Source: Draconibacterium orientale
Lineage (GTDB): Bacteria; Bacteroidota; Bacteroidia; Bacteroidales; UBA1556
NCBI GenBank assembly: GCA_022736595.1
Contig: DZDC01000145.1
Span: 1 to 5,258, forward strand
Length of the DNA stretch: 5,258 nucleotides
Reading direction: 5' to 3'
Shown here: one piece after another, positions 5,145 through 5,258 of the stretch
How positions within the stretch are numbered: the stretch's first letter is position 1
Layout of the letters: the number at the start of each line of letters is the position of its first letter
Made by a program: the position numbers and the translations under genes
Notes under the pieces: model-generated
The model's database searches: none
What the model was told of the DNA's origin: nothing
The model's input: the letters and a program-made list of their open reading frames with translations, nothing else

Positions 5145-5258
5145 AACTCATTTTCTGCAAATTACTTTCTAAATAATTACAAGCAAGGTTATTTAATTTT
5201 TGAAAAATTATATCAAAAAATGCATTAAACATCGTAACCCTTTCTGGTTAGATTCGTA
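5145..5258. other. Intergenic end of window: AT-only hairpin and possible tail of a convergent gene
   Basis: No gene can be identified here. TAATTTTT (5194-5201) and AAAAATTA (5203-5210) form an inverted repeat made only of A and T; it is too weak to call a terminator with confidence. TAACC (5235-5239) and GGTTA (5246-5250) form a small stem with a 6-base loop. On the - strand, one frame is open from the window edge to a TAA at 5225-5227 and ends in the residues TNLTRKGYDV. This could be the last ten residues of a gene convergent with the vWA gene, but it is too short to support. Confidence 0.3.

Noticed and set aside
5194..5210. AT-only inverted repeat, considered as the terminator of the vWA gene
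   Set aside because: The stem contains no G-C pair, the repeat halves are separated by a single base, and no distinct U-tract follows. It is indistinguishable from AT-rich background.
5235..5250. TAACC/GGTTA stem, considered as an attachment site or the edge of a mobile element
   Set aside because: A 5-bp inverted repeat has no partner elsewhere in the window, and there is no transposase or integrase nearby.
1..5258. Defence, toxin-antitoxin, CRISPR, prophage or other novel multi-gene system
   Set aside because: Every substantial gene falls into a familiar or housekeeping family, there are no regularly spaced repeats, and no region shows foreign base composition by eye.

Overview
The window looks like an ordinary chromosomal stretch of a Bacteroidota (Bacteroidetes) bacterium. 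The sequence is AT-rich, none of the start codons has a convincing Shine-Dalgarno sequence, and the three best promoter candidates match the Bacteroidetes -7 box (TAnnTTTG) rather than a sigma70 -10 box. Every recognisable protein also reads like a Bacteroidota family member. The genus cannot be decided from this window. I see no mobile element, CRISPR array, tRNA, rRNA, phage gene or defence system.

Layout. Bases 1-99 hold an open frame that may be the tail of an upstream gene. At 159-850 on the + strand, an exported thioredoxin and a small two-helix membrane protein (DUF6132-like) overlap by one base, so they form a translationally coupled pair. A perfect 19-bp hairpin at 852-893 ends that transcript and also the convergent one from the right. 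On the - strand, 909-2159 encodes an alpha-oxoamine synthase of the serine palmitoyltransferase / KBL / BioF family, read from a GTG start. Behind it, also on the - strand, 2246-2920 encodes a YggS/PLPBP-type pyridoxal-phosphate homeostasis protein. The yggS gene diverges from a large membrane-anchored von Willebrand factor A protein at 3054-5144 (+). The intergenic region between them holds two opposed -7 boxes that form an inverted repeat, plus a TTTGCA-CT-TGCAAA palindrome. The last 114 bases are non-coding or carry the end of a convergent gene.

How the genes may work together. The thioredoxin and its partner probably act on thiols at the outer face of the inner membrane; the partner keeps two cysteines in its inter-helix loop. 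The alpha-oxoamine synthase probably makes the long-chain base of sphingolipids or sulfonolipids, envelope lipids typical of this phylum. It depends on PLP, and its upstream neighbour YggS manages cellular PLP. The vWA protein is an envelope protein of unknown role. Most of this is housekeeping. The points worth a second look are the promoter architecture at 2945-2985, the acceptor specificity of the oxoamine synthase, and the cysteine-bearing thioredoxin partner.
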